Source: Sodiomyces alkalinus F11
Taxonomy: Eukaryota; Ascomycota; Sordariomycetes; Glomerellales; Plectosphaerellaceae
Direction: 5' to 3'
Assembly (NCBI RefSeq): GCF_003711515.1
Contig: NW_021167080.1
Coordinates: forward strand, 5,536,346-5,600,345
Length of the DNA: 64,000 nt
The translations under genes and the position numbers were made by a program. This document shows positions 45,801 through 58,200 of the stretch, one piece after another (position 1 is the stretch's first letter; each line of letters starts with the position of its first letter). The notes below the pieces were generated by a model. The model ran no database searches and was not told where the DNA came from. It worked only from the letters and a program-made list of their open reading frames with translations.

Positions 45801-46121
45801 GTTAAAGTCGAAATTCCCGCGCCCTAGGCGCACCGCGCGCCGGCGGTTAAGTTAATTTAGTAAAAAACGGAGGGTATATCGTTATCTTAATACTATAATA
45901 CTATACTAAACCCTAAAAGTAAATCCGAAAATCCTAAAATATAAAAAGGGGTATACTAGATAATTCACTAAGCTTTATCGGTGCTATCCTAAGTATTATC
46001 CTGCGTAATATTTACGCTATTTCCTTCAGCGGGAGGAGTAATAATAAAACTATTTTCCCGTAGAATATCTATTATAACCCCCGTAAGCTAGGAGGTAAAG
46101 GTAGTAGTCGGCGTACTAGGA

Positions 46122-46315
46122 TGTTATGCCCTATCCGGGCACGACTCTGGCCAGCCAGCACTATAGGACCTAGACGGATCTAGGATTTGATATGCCCTAT
46201 CCGGGCACGACTTTGGCCAGCCAGCACTATCGGACCTGGGGAACCCAGGATTTAAAGGGTGACCTTTACTGCAGTAAAAGAGGTGTAATAAAGATATCTT
46301 CTCTAAACTAAGGGG
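46122..46315. repeat. Direct repeat A, right copy
   Basis: Starts TGTTATGCCCTATCCGGGC and matches 27623-27815, with fewer RIP changes at its left end. It contains the same internal 68-bp duplication. It is followed by a different minisatellite. Confidence 0.75.
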
Positions 46316-46377
46316 CGAAGCCCCGAACTAATATATCTACGGGGGAACCCCGGGGATAGTTCGGCTCGGTAACCGTA

Positions 46378-46504
46378 GAACGCGGTTCTAACGGTGGACC
46401 GCCGTGGAACACGGTTCTGACGGTGGACCGCCGTGGAACACGGTTCTGACGGTGGACCGCCGTAGAACACGGTTCTAACGGTGGACTGCCGTGGAACACG
46501 GTTC
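46378..46504. repeat. 29-bp minisatellite
   Basis: About 4.4 copies of GAACACGGTTCTGACGGTGG-ACCGCCGTG. Each unit contains inverted GGTGG/CCACC-like and CGG/CCG segments, so a transcript could fold on itself. Copies differ mainly by G/A and C/T transitions. Confidence 0.9.
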
Positions 46505-46929
46505 CTATGTCTTATCTGGAATCCATGGCGCGCCGTGGGCGTATCATAGGACCTTAATTAGAAGCTCCCTTAAGCTCCGCCTCCTTAAAGAACTTCTCGT
46601 TTTCTTCGTTCTTTATCAGTTTAATTATAAACTTTATTATTATTATTGTTATCGGTCTTACTCCGCTATCCTAACTAATCTATAGGAGCCTTTCTAGGCT
46701 ATACGGTCCTTCTTAGGTGGCTATAAGGGGGAAAACCCGGGTAAAACCCGGGGAAAACCCCTATACACTTCCTTAGGTAGAATAATACCGCTACGGGGCC
46801 GATATAGCCCCGGTTTGTCTCTACTATATATCTGGATCATACCTTTAGGCTAATGGCTAATAGGAAGTATAGCAGGCTAATAGTTAGGTAGGTTAGCCTA
46901 AGCTAATCGTTAGTAGCAGAGTAAGGGCT

Positions 46930-49900
46930 AAGAGGGTACTGTTACGCCTCCGCGGTGCGGGGGCCACGGTCCTTTAGCCTCGGCCTCCCTATATCCCCGG
47001 GGATTATACCTTTTATTCCTTCTACTCGGTTAATAAAGAGAGTAAGGGAGGTAAGCGCCTCCTGCCTCCCCTAGGTAGGTTTCTGCTATATCCGGCGGCA
47101 GGTAGGGGAAATAAGGCCCTACCCTATTATAGAAATTAGATAGTTAATATCCCCTAAGGCCTTTATGCCTTAATCCTCCCTCTTCCTCTTATAACGCTAA
47201 TAAGTTTGGTATAGGTTTTCCCCGATCTATTCCCGTTAGTAGTCTTATAGGTGTATCGTTATAGCCTATACTAACTAGTATACCCCTTTAGTTTTCTCGT
47301 TATATTCCTATTATACTTTAACTATAGGTGTCTTATAGATAGCGTCGCGGTAGCGTAATAATATAGGGTTAACTAGGTAGTATAGTAGCGATTTATATAT
47401 ATAAATAAGTAATCCGAAGTAATAACGTAATATAAGTTCTCTTTATAGCGTAGCGGTGCCTTAGTAGTAGCGTGCTAATAGTCGTCGATATTATCTCCTA
47501 ATAATAATAATACTAATAGTAATAATCGCCGCTACGAATATAGTATAGTTCGTATTATACCGTATATAGCCCTCGGTAGCGTCGGAGTAATATTATAGCG
47601 CTAATGTAGGGCAGTTATATTTATTATAGTAAGCGTTTAGGCATTTACCCCGACGATATAAAAGCCTACGCTAATACTATAGGAATAGGCGCGGCCTATT
47701 ACTAGTATACTAATAATCGCCGTCCGTGTAAGGATATAAGTCGTCTAAGTGCCGCGGTGGTATCGTATAAGCGTTAGGGTGGATATAGCTAATAGTCCGA
47801 TAGGCCCCCCCCCGCTACTAAAAAGCAGCAGTAATATCTTATAGATATCTATTAGACGTATATAGCGGTAAAGGCTGCTAATAGCGCGGGTATCGCTACT
47901 ATAGGTATTCCCCTTCGGTAATGTAGCGGTTCCACGCTAATAAGTTATAGGCTAAGGAGTGCCTAAGGATAGCGTCCCGGTCTTTTAGCCGGGCCCTAAA
48001 CCGGGTATTACCTTTTAGTCGCGGTCGCGGTAGCACCGTATTAGTAGAGGTATAGGAGTTATCTTATTAGATAAGGCGTTTAGAGAGTAAGATAGACCTT
48101 ATCCTGGAATACCTTATAAGTAGCTCCCCCCCGGTCCCGCTACGGCTCCTTAGCGGTATTAGCTAACTAGCCTAATAGGGTCTTAAGTATACGAAGAGTA
48201 GTATTAATGCCTCCGAGGGAGGTAATAATAATAAAAGCTAATCGGTATCGTGATAGTATCGCGTTAATACCGCTAAGGCCCCGGCTTATAGGGCCTTTAT
48301 CCTAATACTTAATTAGTCGTCGTGCCACCTTATCCCCGATATAGTCCCCCTTCGGTATCACGGGTATCTTCGTAGGCCTCTATAACTTTAAGGGCGAGGC
48401 GGAAGTCCTTAAGCCTCTTCTGTTATAAAAACCACCTTATAAATACCCCGGCTTCCGTGTCGTAGTCTAGTACGTCGTATAAATCCCCTCTAATTATAAG
48501 TAGTCTCCCCATAGCACTAAAAAGCTCTCTACGCTCTTCCTCGGTTATATCCTAGCACTAGAGTATTATATACTCCGCTATTTCTGCCCCCCTATTACCG
48601 TAAGGGCACCGTATAGTTAGGAATCCCGGCACCCTTACTTTTACTAAGAAGGCTTATAGGCCTAGCTTTTCTAATCTGATTTAGGTAAGTACGGTACTCT
48701 ATAGCTTAAGGAGTCCTTTATATTTCTGGAGGGAGCGGTATATCGGGGGGCGGCTTAGTACCGCTACGGCGTAGGTATAGGGCCTTTATACCTCTGCCTA
48801 GGTTCGACCCTATTCCCTTATAAGGGCTTTCCTCGGGGCCGTGTTTCCGGCCTAGGTTATTAGGGCGTTAAGTTAGGCTATCCACGCGAGGGCCGCGTAG
48901 GTCCTATAGTACCGATTCGGTACCGTTAGGGCTCTCGCTACGGCGTATACCCCGGCTAATATCTTATCCTCGGTTCCCTCCTCTTATATCCGGCGGACCT
49001 TTTAGGCACTTAGACTTAAGAGGTATAGGTTAAGGGGGAGAATAAAGGTCTTTTTTTCGAGGACCCTAACCGGCGTGGCTTTATAGGCTCCGGCTACTAG
49101 TTAAAGGCACCGGTTCTATACCGTTATAAGTGCCGCTACGGGGCTATACCGGGGGCCGGCCCCTATCTTATATATAGTTAAGGTATAATAGGCGATTACT
49201 GATTATATTACTATAAGGTATAGTCTTCTTACGTCTACAAAGCTATACCCCCACGCTACCGCGCTAAGCCTTAAGAGGGCGTATATCTAGGTAGTTAGGC
49301 GGCTCTTTACCTCTTTAGTATTTCGTCGGAAGTCGAGCTTCCTATTAAGCTAGACGCCTAGGAACTTTATCGCCTCCGTTACCGGCACCGAAGTAATACT
49401 AAGGGGGAGCGGGGTGGGTAAGGGTTAGTATAACTTTATAAAGGGGATATAGATATACTTAGCCGGTTTAAACTATAGTCCGCTTACTATCTCCTATTTT
49501 AGGTATATTCTTTACACGGTGGTAAGGCGTTACCACGTCTATACCTCTATCCTACTAAAAGCGATAATATTTATATTATCGGTAAAACCTACTACTATCG
49601 TTTTAGGGACCCTTTCTAGCTTTTCGTATAGAGTAGAGATATAGAGGATAAAGAGGATAGGGGAGATCGGGGAGCCTTACGGTATACCCCCGCGGAGGTG
49701 CTGCGGGGCAGCCGTTTCGCTATTAAGTAGTAGTTAGGCTATATAGTCCCGGAGGAAACTACTAATTAGGGTATTAAGCCACCGGGGGTAGCCTTTCCTT
49801 TTAAGCACTTTGATAAAGCGGGAATAAGGGATAGTATTAAAAACGCCTTTAATATATAGTTAAAGTATCGAAGCGGTACCGCTATAGGCCTAGCTCGCCT

Positions 49901-52900
49901 TTATGGCCTCCGTGGTTCTCTATACTTCTATCTTTATACTTCGCCCTATCCGGTTACCTATTTATCCCTCTAGGAGGAGCTAATACTCCTCCGCTACGGT
50001 TATAATCCGGTTAATAAGTATCTCCTTAAGGACCTTACCTATTATACTAAGGAGTAATATCAGTCGCTAGCCCTTTACTATCCCGTAGTCGGCCGGCGGC
50101 CGGCCTTCCTTCTTTAGGACCACCACGGTAACGTAACGGCACCTCTTCGGGTAATAGCTCGCTTTAAGGCATACTATAAAGATAGCGCTAAGTCTTTAGT
50201 ATAAGAGAGGTCTATATACTTTTAGGAGCCCTACTAGGAGTCCGTCAGGACCTAGTACCGCCTAGGGTTTTATCTTCTTAAGGCGCCTTTACACGTCCGC
50301 TACGGTAATATCTCGGCGGATATCCTACCCCGGGGGGGATTCCGCGCCTAAAGGCCTAAGGACGGTAGGGAGGGGGGGGGGGGGAAACTTCCGGTTTAGG
50401 ACCTTAGCTTTCTCTACGTGTATAGTTACCGGGTAAGCGCTATCGTCTTAGCGTAGTAGTAGCACTAATAGGGGGTCCGGTAATACGCCCCCTTTAATTT
50501 ATACCTATTTCTATTGCCGCTAAAGAAGGCTATCGTCCTTCCCGGTTAAGTAGAGTAGATACCGCTAATATATCCGTTTTACTACCGCTATAGCCTTATC
50601 CCGGCGCCTCTCCGCTTCCTAGAACTCGTCCTATCGATTTCGGGATTTCCTAGATATATATCTGCGGTAAAGGCGCCTTACTTCCTAGGTAAGGGCGGTT
50701 AACTCCGCGTTCCACTAAGGGGTGGATAGGCGTTTAGGGGTACTTTTATAGCGGCGCGGCGCGGTCTTATCGGCTATAGTCGTAAGGTCTACTATTAGGT
50801 TATCTAATACTAAGTCGATATCTTCTAGTAATATAAGGGGGCCGGTCTATTATAGCCGCGTAGTAGTAAGCTAAAGGACCTATAAGGGGTTAAAGTCTTT
50901 CTAGACCTAATAGAGCCCGGTTAAGTCCCGCGGTAGTATTATCGCGGTAGTCGGCGAGGCGTCCGTCTCTATAAGGATTTAGACTATTTATAAGTAATAG
51001 TTAGACCCGATAATAGTCTTATCCAGGCCGCTAGAGTTATAGCAGAGCCCTTACGTTACCTATATAAGGTCGATAGTACTAGCACGCCGGCCCGGGCGGT
51101 ACTATATAGTTATTCCGGGGGGGGTTATTAGGTAGAGGTTCTACCGGGTTATAAGGGTAAGTAGGGTATCGGCTCGGGGGTAATACCGCGGTAGCTATAA
51201 CTATAGGGGATAGTATAGGTTAAAGTCCCTTATAAGGATATATTAGCCCCGTAGTGGTACTATATCGAATATATCTTATAGGGGCATATTCTAGGGGATC
51301 CTAGCCGACTAGTAGTTCTCTAAGTAGATCGACTAGATTATAAGGGTATCGTCTTTAGTCCCGAATATAACCGTATAGGTATCGCGGTAGGCCCGCTATA
51401 TCCACGTATATAGCGGGTGTCTTTTATAGATATATAGGAGGGCGCGGCCTCCTCCCTAAATTAGCCGGTATACCCCTTAGGAGGGGTATACGGGGCTTTT
51501 CGTGAAGCAGTTAAGGCCAGGTTCCTAAATTACTATTATATTATACTCGGCGCGGCACCGGAGCGGTAGCTCCCGCCATACCTAACTCCTCCCTATATTC
51601 TATAAAAGGATATAGATTTCTATTAAGTAAAGGGGGGGGGGTTAAGATAATATATCCGGTATAGCCGGGGTCTAGCTCTAGGGTTCCTACTACGGTGCCT
51701 TATCGGCCCTATAAGGGACTATATAGGCGCTTATCGGGCCTAGTATCGGGGAGCCCTCCTATCCCCTAGTCCTTTTCGGGGGCCGACCCCTACCTTTATA
51801 GAAGGGTCGGTCCTAGTCCTAGACGATAATAATCGGGGGAAAAATCTACGGCTACCGCGGGTATACCGCTTTAGTCTAGCGGGTAATATTATAGTCCTTA
51901 GCTTAGTGCTTATACGCTTCGCGGGTTTTCTCGGCCTCCTTCTTTAATAGTCGGTATAAATTATTAAAAGTATTATAGTCTTTAGTATAGGCGGCGTAGT
52001 GGCGGGGGCGCCCCGGCGCCGTAGCTTCGTAATATCCTAGGCCCTAGGGGTATACCGATTCGGGCTTAGCGTAGTAACGGTATACCCTCTCCGCTATAAG
52101 GCAGCTATTCGCTTAGTAGCCGAAGTATAGGCACTTATAGCACCTTAGGGGGCTAAGGTCAGGGTTATATAGTTTATAGATATAGCTGCCCCCCTTAAAA
52201 AGGAGGGTATTCCGGATAAGGCTTACTACCCTTTCCGGCGAAGCCGATTCGATAAGGAGGAGCGCTACCTTACCGATACCGCGACGGGGTACCCGTTATC
52301 GTGCTCGGATAATTCTTACCTTAGGGTTTATATCTCGTAGGGATACTAGCAGGTCTTCTTCGGATAAGGCGTTAAGGACCTCCTAGGGGATAGCCTTAGC
52401 TAGCGCGGGGTAGGTCTATACGGCTAGGGTAGCTCCTTTACTAAAGGCCTTTTTAATCTATTATTCCTTGTGGGTGGCCTACTACTATACCCCTTTAGTA
52501 AAGGTAAGGTAGATATCTCCGCTTAATAGCTTCTATACCGCTACGGTATTATATCGGGTAATTATAGTGTTTATAGCTTAGATAATCTCCTTTAGGGTCT
52601 TATCCTTAAGGGGCTAGTCTTCGGGGAGGGTTCCTTAGCGGATAATTAATTCCCGGTAATACCTAGCGGGGATTACTTTAGGGGGTACTAGGTCCCGCGG
52701 CGGTACCGTTACGGGAGCCCGGGCTACGATATTAGCCTAGGTCTTTTTCGTGCCGTTTATCCCTTTTCGGAGTTTCTCTCGGATAATATAACGAATAGTA
52801 GCGTGTAGATGCGCTAGCAGTATCGTACCGGCGTCCTTACGGGTACTACGTATCGTGATTAGTTTCTCTACTAGCTCTATAACCTAGTTAATCGAATTCC

Positions 52901-53220
52901 CATTAGCTAGTAAGGCCTAAATTTCTGCCCTAATCTTAGTTACTCTCGGTTCCGGGGGGGCGCGATAATCCCCTTTCAGTCTTATATCGGTTCTGCGTTA
53001 TATCCTGCCACGGGCGGGGGGGGAGCGTTTATACTACGAAAAGTGGGTCCGTTACGAATTTTGTATAGTTAAGGCCTGGGCGATACTATCCTATAACTCT
53101 TTCGGCTATACTATAGCGCCGGTATTATAGTACCGCTATAATAGTATCCCGGGAGGGAGGTAGTAGTTATAGTCTTTATCCCGATAGTTTTATCGATTTT
53201 ACTCTTATTACGCGCCCGTG
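46930..53220 (-). mobile_element. LINE (non-LTR) retrotransposon relic, RIP-inactivated
   Basis: Minus strand. ORF1-like part with zinc knuckle RCYKCLYFGY.ANSC (52101-52142), then an apurinic endonuclease with DFNLYYP-type GDFN motif (about 51205-51230), then reverse transcriptase with GGIP.GSPISPILFILYIS (about 49640-49700), VGFTDNINIIAFSR (catalytic DD read DN) and KFLGVQLNRKLDF downstream. The order ORF1, endonuclease, RT suits a Tad1/I-like fungal LINE. Both ends are approximate; no target-site duplication was identified. Confidence 0.7.
49000..50400 (-). pseudogene. LINE reverse transcriptase relic
   Basis: Motifs GSPISPILFILYIS and FTDNINIIAFSR on the minus strand, interrupted by TAA/TAG stops, identify the non-LTR reverse transcriptase. 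Confidence 0.75.
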
Positions 53221-54367
53221 GTTAATAGACGTGTCGAATATCTTCTAATTATAAACTTTACCGTCTACTTAAGTTTAGTAAAGAACTACGCGAAATAGTT
53301 AGTTAGAGTATTTAAATTTAGAAATAAAGCGATAAACGCACCTTTTTATCGTCGTTATTAGAGTCCTTATTAATTTTACGGACTATAATATAGTTAAAAA
53401 GAATTTTAACTAAGGATATAAGGCTAGAAAAACTATAAGTATAGGTTAGCGGTCGTAAAGCTTAATGGCGTATATATCTTCGAGCTAATATAAAATAAAG
53501 CACACGATCACGATCGTAAAGTGCCTTAGATAGGGGGTAAGAACGTATAAAGGGTAGTATATATAGTTTTTATCCTTACACTTTTAGTAGCGATAAGAGC
53601 GGCTAGGAATAGAAATATAGTAGTTAAACAAGCGCTATTTACTAGAATAAATACCCTTTACGCACTCTAGGCATGGAGGGTCGAACGGCACCGATATAAA
53701 AGTATTAGCGGTATCCTTATTATTATTATTTCTATTACCCTTAGTAGTCTTTTAAGGAGTTAGCCTAGAATAGAGCAGGGATATTATAGACTAACGCGCC
53801 GGAATAACTTATAGAAGCACTCTTCTTAGTGCCGGCCTTACCCTTATTCTTTTTTATACTATTAGCCGAAGCCTTTGTAGCGGCGGCGGCACGGGTAACG
53901 GCGGATAAAGTAAGAGGGGCCTAAAACGATGCTACTAATTAGCACACGCCACTAATAATAAAACTCCGATACTTACTATATCGCTATTATTATTATTTTT
54001 ATTACTGTTAATAGAGAATTTATAGAAAAATTAGTTTAAGATCGTTAAAATCCTCGAAAAAACAACGGCATAAGAGGTTATAAGACGGAAGATCCAAAAG
54101 CTCTAAAACGCGGGCATAACGCCTTTAATTTATCTATGGAAGGCCCTACTATCACCTATTTACTACTACTATTAATAGCACTTTTCCTTTATTATTTACT
54201 ACTATTATTATTATTTTTATTATTTTACAGCTTTTATTCCTGCCTTTTAACTCGATATTAAGGGTATTACATAACCCTTTAAGGCTATTTTAAGGTTAAA
54301 AATAAGGCTAGGTTAAGGTTAGGCTAAGTAATCATTCCGCTAATCACGGCGTAATAATTAGGGGGTG
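53221..54367. other. RIP-mutated 3' part of copia element
   Basis: AT-rich, CpA-poor sequence with microsatellite-like TTATTATT runs (54185-54225). No domain recognised. Its last bases AATTAGGGGGTG (54356-54367) are a polypurine tract before the right LTR. Confidence 0.5.
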
Positions 54368-54561
54368 TATTATATTCTATCATATAAGTCACGGTATAGT
54401 GCTCTCCTATTAGTTAGAGGTGCCCTATTATCTCGCTTAGAAGGTGGTAGATATATTTAGGATATATATACCCGCCCCTTTTTCTTTCTCTTTTGTACAT
54501 AATACAATCATATATTTCCTGAATCAACGCTCCCTATAAGTACGCTCTCGTTAATTTAACA
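54368..54561 (+). repeat. Right (3') LTR of copia element
   Basis: 194 bp matching the left LTR and less mutated near its end (TTTGTACATAATACAATCAT, TTAATTTAACA). Confidence 0.88.
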
Positions 54562-54566
54562 GTTTC
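54562..54566. other. Target-site duplication, right copy
   Basis: GTTTC directly after the right copia LTR, identical to 26517-26521. Confidence 0.8.
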
Positions 54567-55297
54567 ACCTACTTAGTGAAATCTTACCACGATTTTTATA
54601 AAAGTAAGAACACCGCTAAGGCGCTAGTTTAACGCTATTGCTTAGCCTTAATATATCTTACTATATAGAAATAAAGGAGTTATATCAGGGAATATCAAAG
54701 CCGATCCATAATACAGGGCTAAGTAGTATTAGCTTTTGCAGAAAAAACAGAAGATATTTCTTATATTAGAAAGCCAGGTTATAACCGGATCTTCTTATAT
54801 AGAAATTAGCTATAAATCGATTTCAGAAAAACTCCGAGATATCTTATAATAATATTAAGAATTTTTTATATTAGTGCAGGTACTTTTCTCGAATCTTCTT
54901 TAACTTCCTAAAATAGCAGGTAATAGATATACCCCTTTATAGATTTTTTCGGGGGTTATATAGTACGTACCGCTTAGCAATGATTCGGGGATTCCCAGAG
55001 CCCCCGCCAACCCCACCCACGTCATAACCACCTTACCTTCCAATATATGGCCCTAACATCGTACGGAGTAATTACCCATCAGCGTGGGAGAGAGGGACCT
55101 TCTCGGCTATATCGACGTACTTTGTCTGATTCGCGAGTGCTTTCGACAACCTGCGACCAGAGGCTTTCTTACTTGTATGGCGTCTTCAGGACTCTTCCAT
55201 CTCTCTCTCGGTAGCTATATTAGTAGCTTCTGTTCCCTTTGGTACTCCTGGTTTATGTCATCCACCCTCTCCTACGGATAGAATAACTGCCATCGAC
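54567..55297. other. Right flank of insertion and promoter of Sac-domain gene
   Basis: The first about 400 bp remains AT-rich with mild CpA loss and starts with a 6-bp inverted repeat TTTCAC..GTGAAA (54563-54581), so it may be another old repeat. From about 55000 composition returns to normal ahead of the Sac-domain ATG. Confidence 0.45.
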
Positions 55298-58200
55298 ATG
55301 CCGGGCATCGCGCGCAAGGTGATTATATGCGCAGCGATCGACGGCCTTATCATTCAACCCCTCTCTCCGAAGGGCCAACGACCCGCTCCGGCCCTGCGAC
55401 TACGCTACGGCGATGCTTCTATCGCTCCAGCCTCCCGCGAGCAGATCCCAGACCTATCGTCTAACCCAAACGTCTCCTTTGAAGCATTCGGTGTCGTCGG
55501 TCCGTCACACTGCGCTTCTCCTTTCTCCTCCCTCATGCCGGAAAGCGCCCTGTCTTGCTGACCCCCTCTTTCACCTCCCTAAACAGGGCTCATAACTGTT
55601 GCGAAGCGGAGTTACCTCATCACTATCACCCGTCGTCAGCAAGTCGCCCAAATTCTCGGCTCTCCAGTGTATGTCGTCACCGAAGTAGCCATCACTCCCT
55701 GCACTAGCCGCTTCGAGGCCGAAACCGCCGTCTCTCGAACCGCGACCCAGTTGCAGAGCAGGACGGAGGATACCGATCCCGAGGACAGCGACGCAGATGA
55801 AACCCTCGAGCTGCAGGCCAACTCCGCCGATGATGTTGAGGATCCGTCGGCTCCGAGCGAAGGCATCGCTGCCGGTTCTTTGGGGCCCAACCGCAATCCC
55901 AAAAGCACCGTTGCCGAAGATGTCATAAGCCGCAGGGGCAGCTACGGCCGCTTTGCCCAGCGTTGGTTCAGCAAAGCCGGATGGGCGCAGAGACAGAGAC
56001 GTAGTATAGGGTGGAGCGATGCGTCACCATCTCAGTCCTCCACTGCCCCTGAATCGGAACGGCAAGTCAGCAGGGAAGGAACTCCTGAGGCCACTCTGGT
56101 CCAGGACGATGAGTGGGAGCAGGCCGGCGAGGAGCGAGCGAGATCTCTATTACCGAAGTTCCTGCGGACCGCCCACATCTTCTACGGTTTGTCCCAGAGC
56201 TTCTACTTTTCCTACGACATTGACATTACGAGGCATTGGGCAAGGAGGTTCGAAGCACCTCCCAGGGACCTGCCTTTGTACCAGCAGGTCGATCCGGTGT
56301 TTTTCTGGAACAGGCATACCCTGAAACCCTTCATCCAAACCGGAAATGACGCCTTGGTACTCCCACTCATGCAGGGATTTGTCGGTCAGAGACAGTTCGT
56401 CGTGGACAGCAGCCCACCCCAACATGACGGAGATATGAAAGACTCCGTGGAGTTATCAACCATCTCCCCGCCTGTGTCCCTGCCAGGCTCTCCGCCCCCA
56501 GAGAGGGCTCGCGATTCGTTCGACTTTCGCCCCACGGAAAAGAAGTTCCTCGTCACAGTCATCTCTCGACGGTCCACAAAGAGAGCTGGCCTCCGCTATC
56601 TCCGACGCGGTGTTGACGACGATGGCTATGTCGCCAACGCCGTCGAGACGGAACAGATCCTCTCTAACGCGTCCTGGGACAAGAGCAATAAGATCTATTC
56701 CTTTGTTCAAATCCGCGGCAGCATACCTCTGTTCTTCACCCAGAACCCGTATTCCCTGAAGCCGGCGCCAGTCATCCAACATTCCTCGCGGGCCAATTAC
56801 GAAGCATGCAAAAAACACTTTGTACGATTGACGAAGGAGTACGGGAGCTTGCAGATCGTCAACCTCGTGGAGAAGCACAACGTCGAGGCGCCGCTAGGGT
56901 CGGAATTTCAAAACACCGTTGCCAAGTTGAACGAGGACGTATTTGCGGCCCAGTCTTCGGAGATACCTTTCGAGTGGTTCGACTTTCACGCAGCATGTCG
57001 AGGAATGAAGTTCGAAAACGTCAGCATCCTGCTTAACATGATGCGGGAAAAGCTGGAAGAGCTCGGCTGGTCCGTTGAAAAGGACGGCGAGCTGGTCCAA
57101 CGCCAGCGTGGTGTACTGAGAACGAACTGCATGGACTGCCTCGACCGCACCAATGTCTGCCAGAGCTCCTTCGCCAAGCAAGTACTGGAAGATCAGCTTC
57201 GAGCCGAGGGTTACGACATGAGCGCTCAGCTAGACCAAGAAACGACTTGGTTTAACACACTCTGGGCGGATAATGGCGACGCAGTTTCAAAGCAGTACGC
57301 GTCCACGGCGGCTATGAAGGGCGATTTTACCCGCACCAGGAAGAGGAACTACCGGGGTACTCTGAACGACCTTGGCCTCTCGTTGACAAGGTTCTACAAC
57401 GGGTAAGGCCAGTCTGTCTTGGAACGTCGACCCTGGAAAGATACAGCCGTTCTGGCTCGTACTAACTCCCTACTGCGTCTTAGTATGGTAAATGACTACT
57501 TCAGTCAGGCCGCGATTGATTTCCTCCTGGGCAACGTTACCTCGATGGTCTTCCAGGAGTTTGAGGCCGAGATGATGACCAAGGACCCCGCCATCTCCAT
57601 GATCAAACGCCGAGAGCAAGCTATCGAGCTGTGTCAGAAGCGCGTCGTGTCGGACGAGAACGAAGAGTTCACGGGCGGCTGGGTGCTGCTTACCCCTCCC
57701 ACTTCCAACACGACCAAGTCACAGCTACCCTTTGAGGAGGTCGTCCTTCTCCTGACGGACGCAGCGCTCTATCTCTGCCGCTTTGATTGGAACCTGGATA
57801 AGGTGTCGTCTTTTGAGCGCGTCGACCTCGCCCACATCGTCGGCATACAGTTCGGGACATACATCACTTCGACCATCGCTCCCGTGCACACGGACGAAAC
57901 GAAGAACGTCGGATTCGTTGTTTCCTATCAGCCGGGTAAAAACGACATCCGGCGAATCAATACACGCACCGTGTCAAGCAATTTTCTGAGCCGCAGTGGC
58001 ACCACGTCGGAACGGAAGTCCGGTGAAGGAGATGAGCCGTTGCAGAAGCCGGCGCCGCCGGCTTCGGGACTGGCGAGTCTATTATCGCCCAGGCGTACGA
58101 GAGATGCGCGTCCGGTACGGAAGCTCGCATTCAAGGCGCCTTACTCGCAGTCTTCGGCGGCGGTTGGCGGCGATGGCCCGCGGCTCAGCGAAATACAGCA

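Larger units (their letters stand above)
26522..54561 (+). mobile_element. Ty1/Copia LTR retrotransposon carrying nested insertions, RIP-inactivated
   Basis: The block is bounded by two direct LTRs (26522-26716 and 54368-54561) and flanked by a 5-bp target-site duplication GTTTC (26517-26521 and 54562-54566). LTR ends are TGTTA..TAACA after allowing for TG to TA change. A half-tRNA primer-binding site follows the left LTR and a G-rich polypurine tract precedes the right LTR, so the element runs on the plus strand. Copia gag-like (26731-27622) and copia reverse transcriptase/RNase H (about 44100-45800) relics are on the plus strand. An intervening integrase is not found. All frames are interrupted. 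Other retroelements are inserted inside, so the original element was far shorter. Assigning the inner copia pol to this same element is an inference. Confidence 0.8.

Noticed and set aside
27623..46315. Interpretation of the two 193-bp repeats as the two LTRs of one 18.7-kb element
   Set aside because: The sequences behind the shared part diverge into different minisatellites, so they are more likely separate relatives.
46308..46499. 63-codon minus-strand frame with repeated peptide units
   Set aside because: It is just the translation of the 29-bp minisatellite.
26731..54367. CRISPR-like or prokaryotic repeat interpretation of tandem repeats in the island
   Set aside because: The repeats are contiguous without spacers and lie in a fungal retroelement island.
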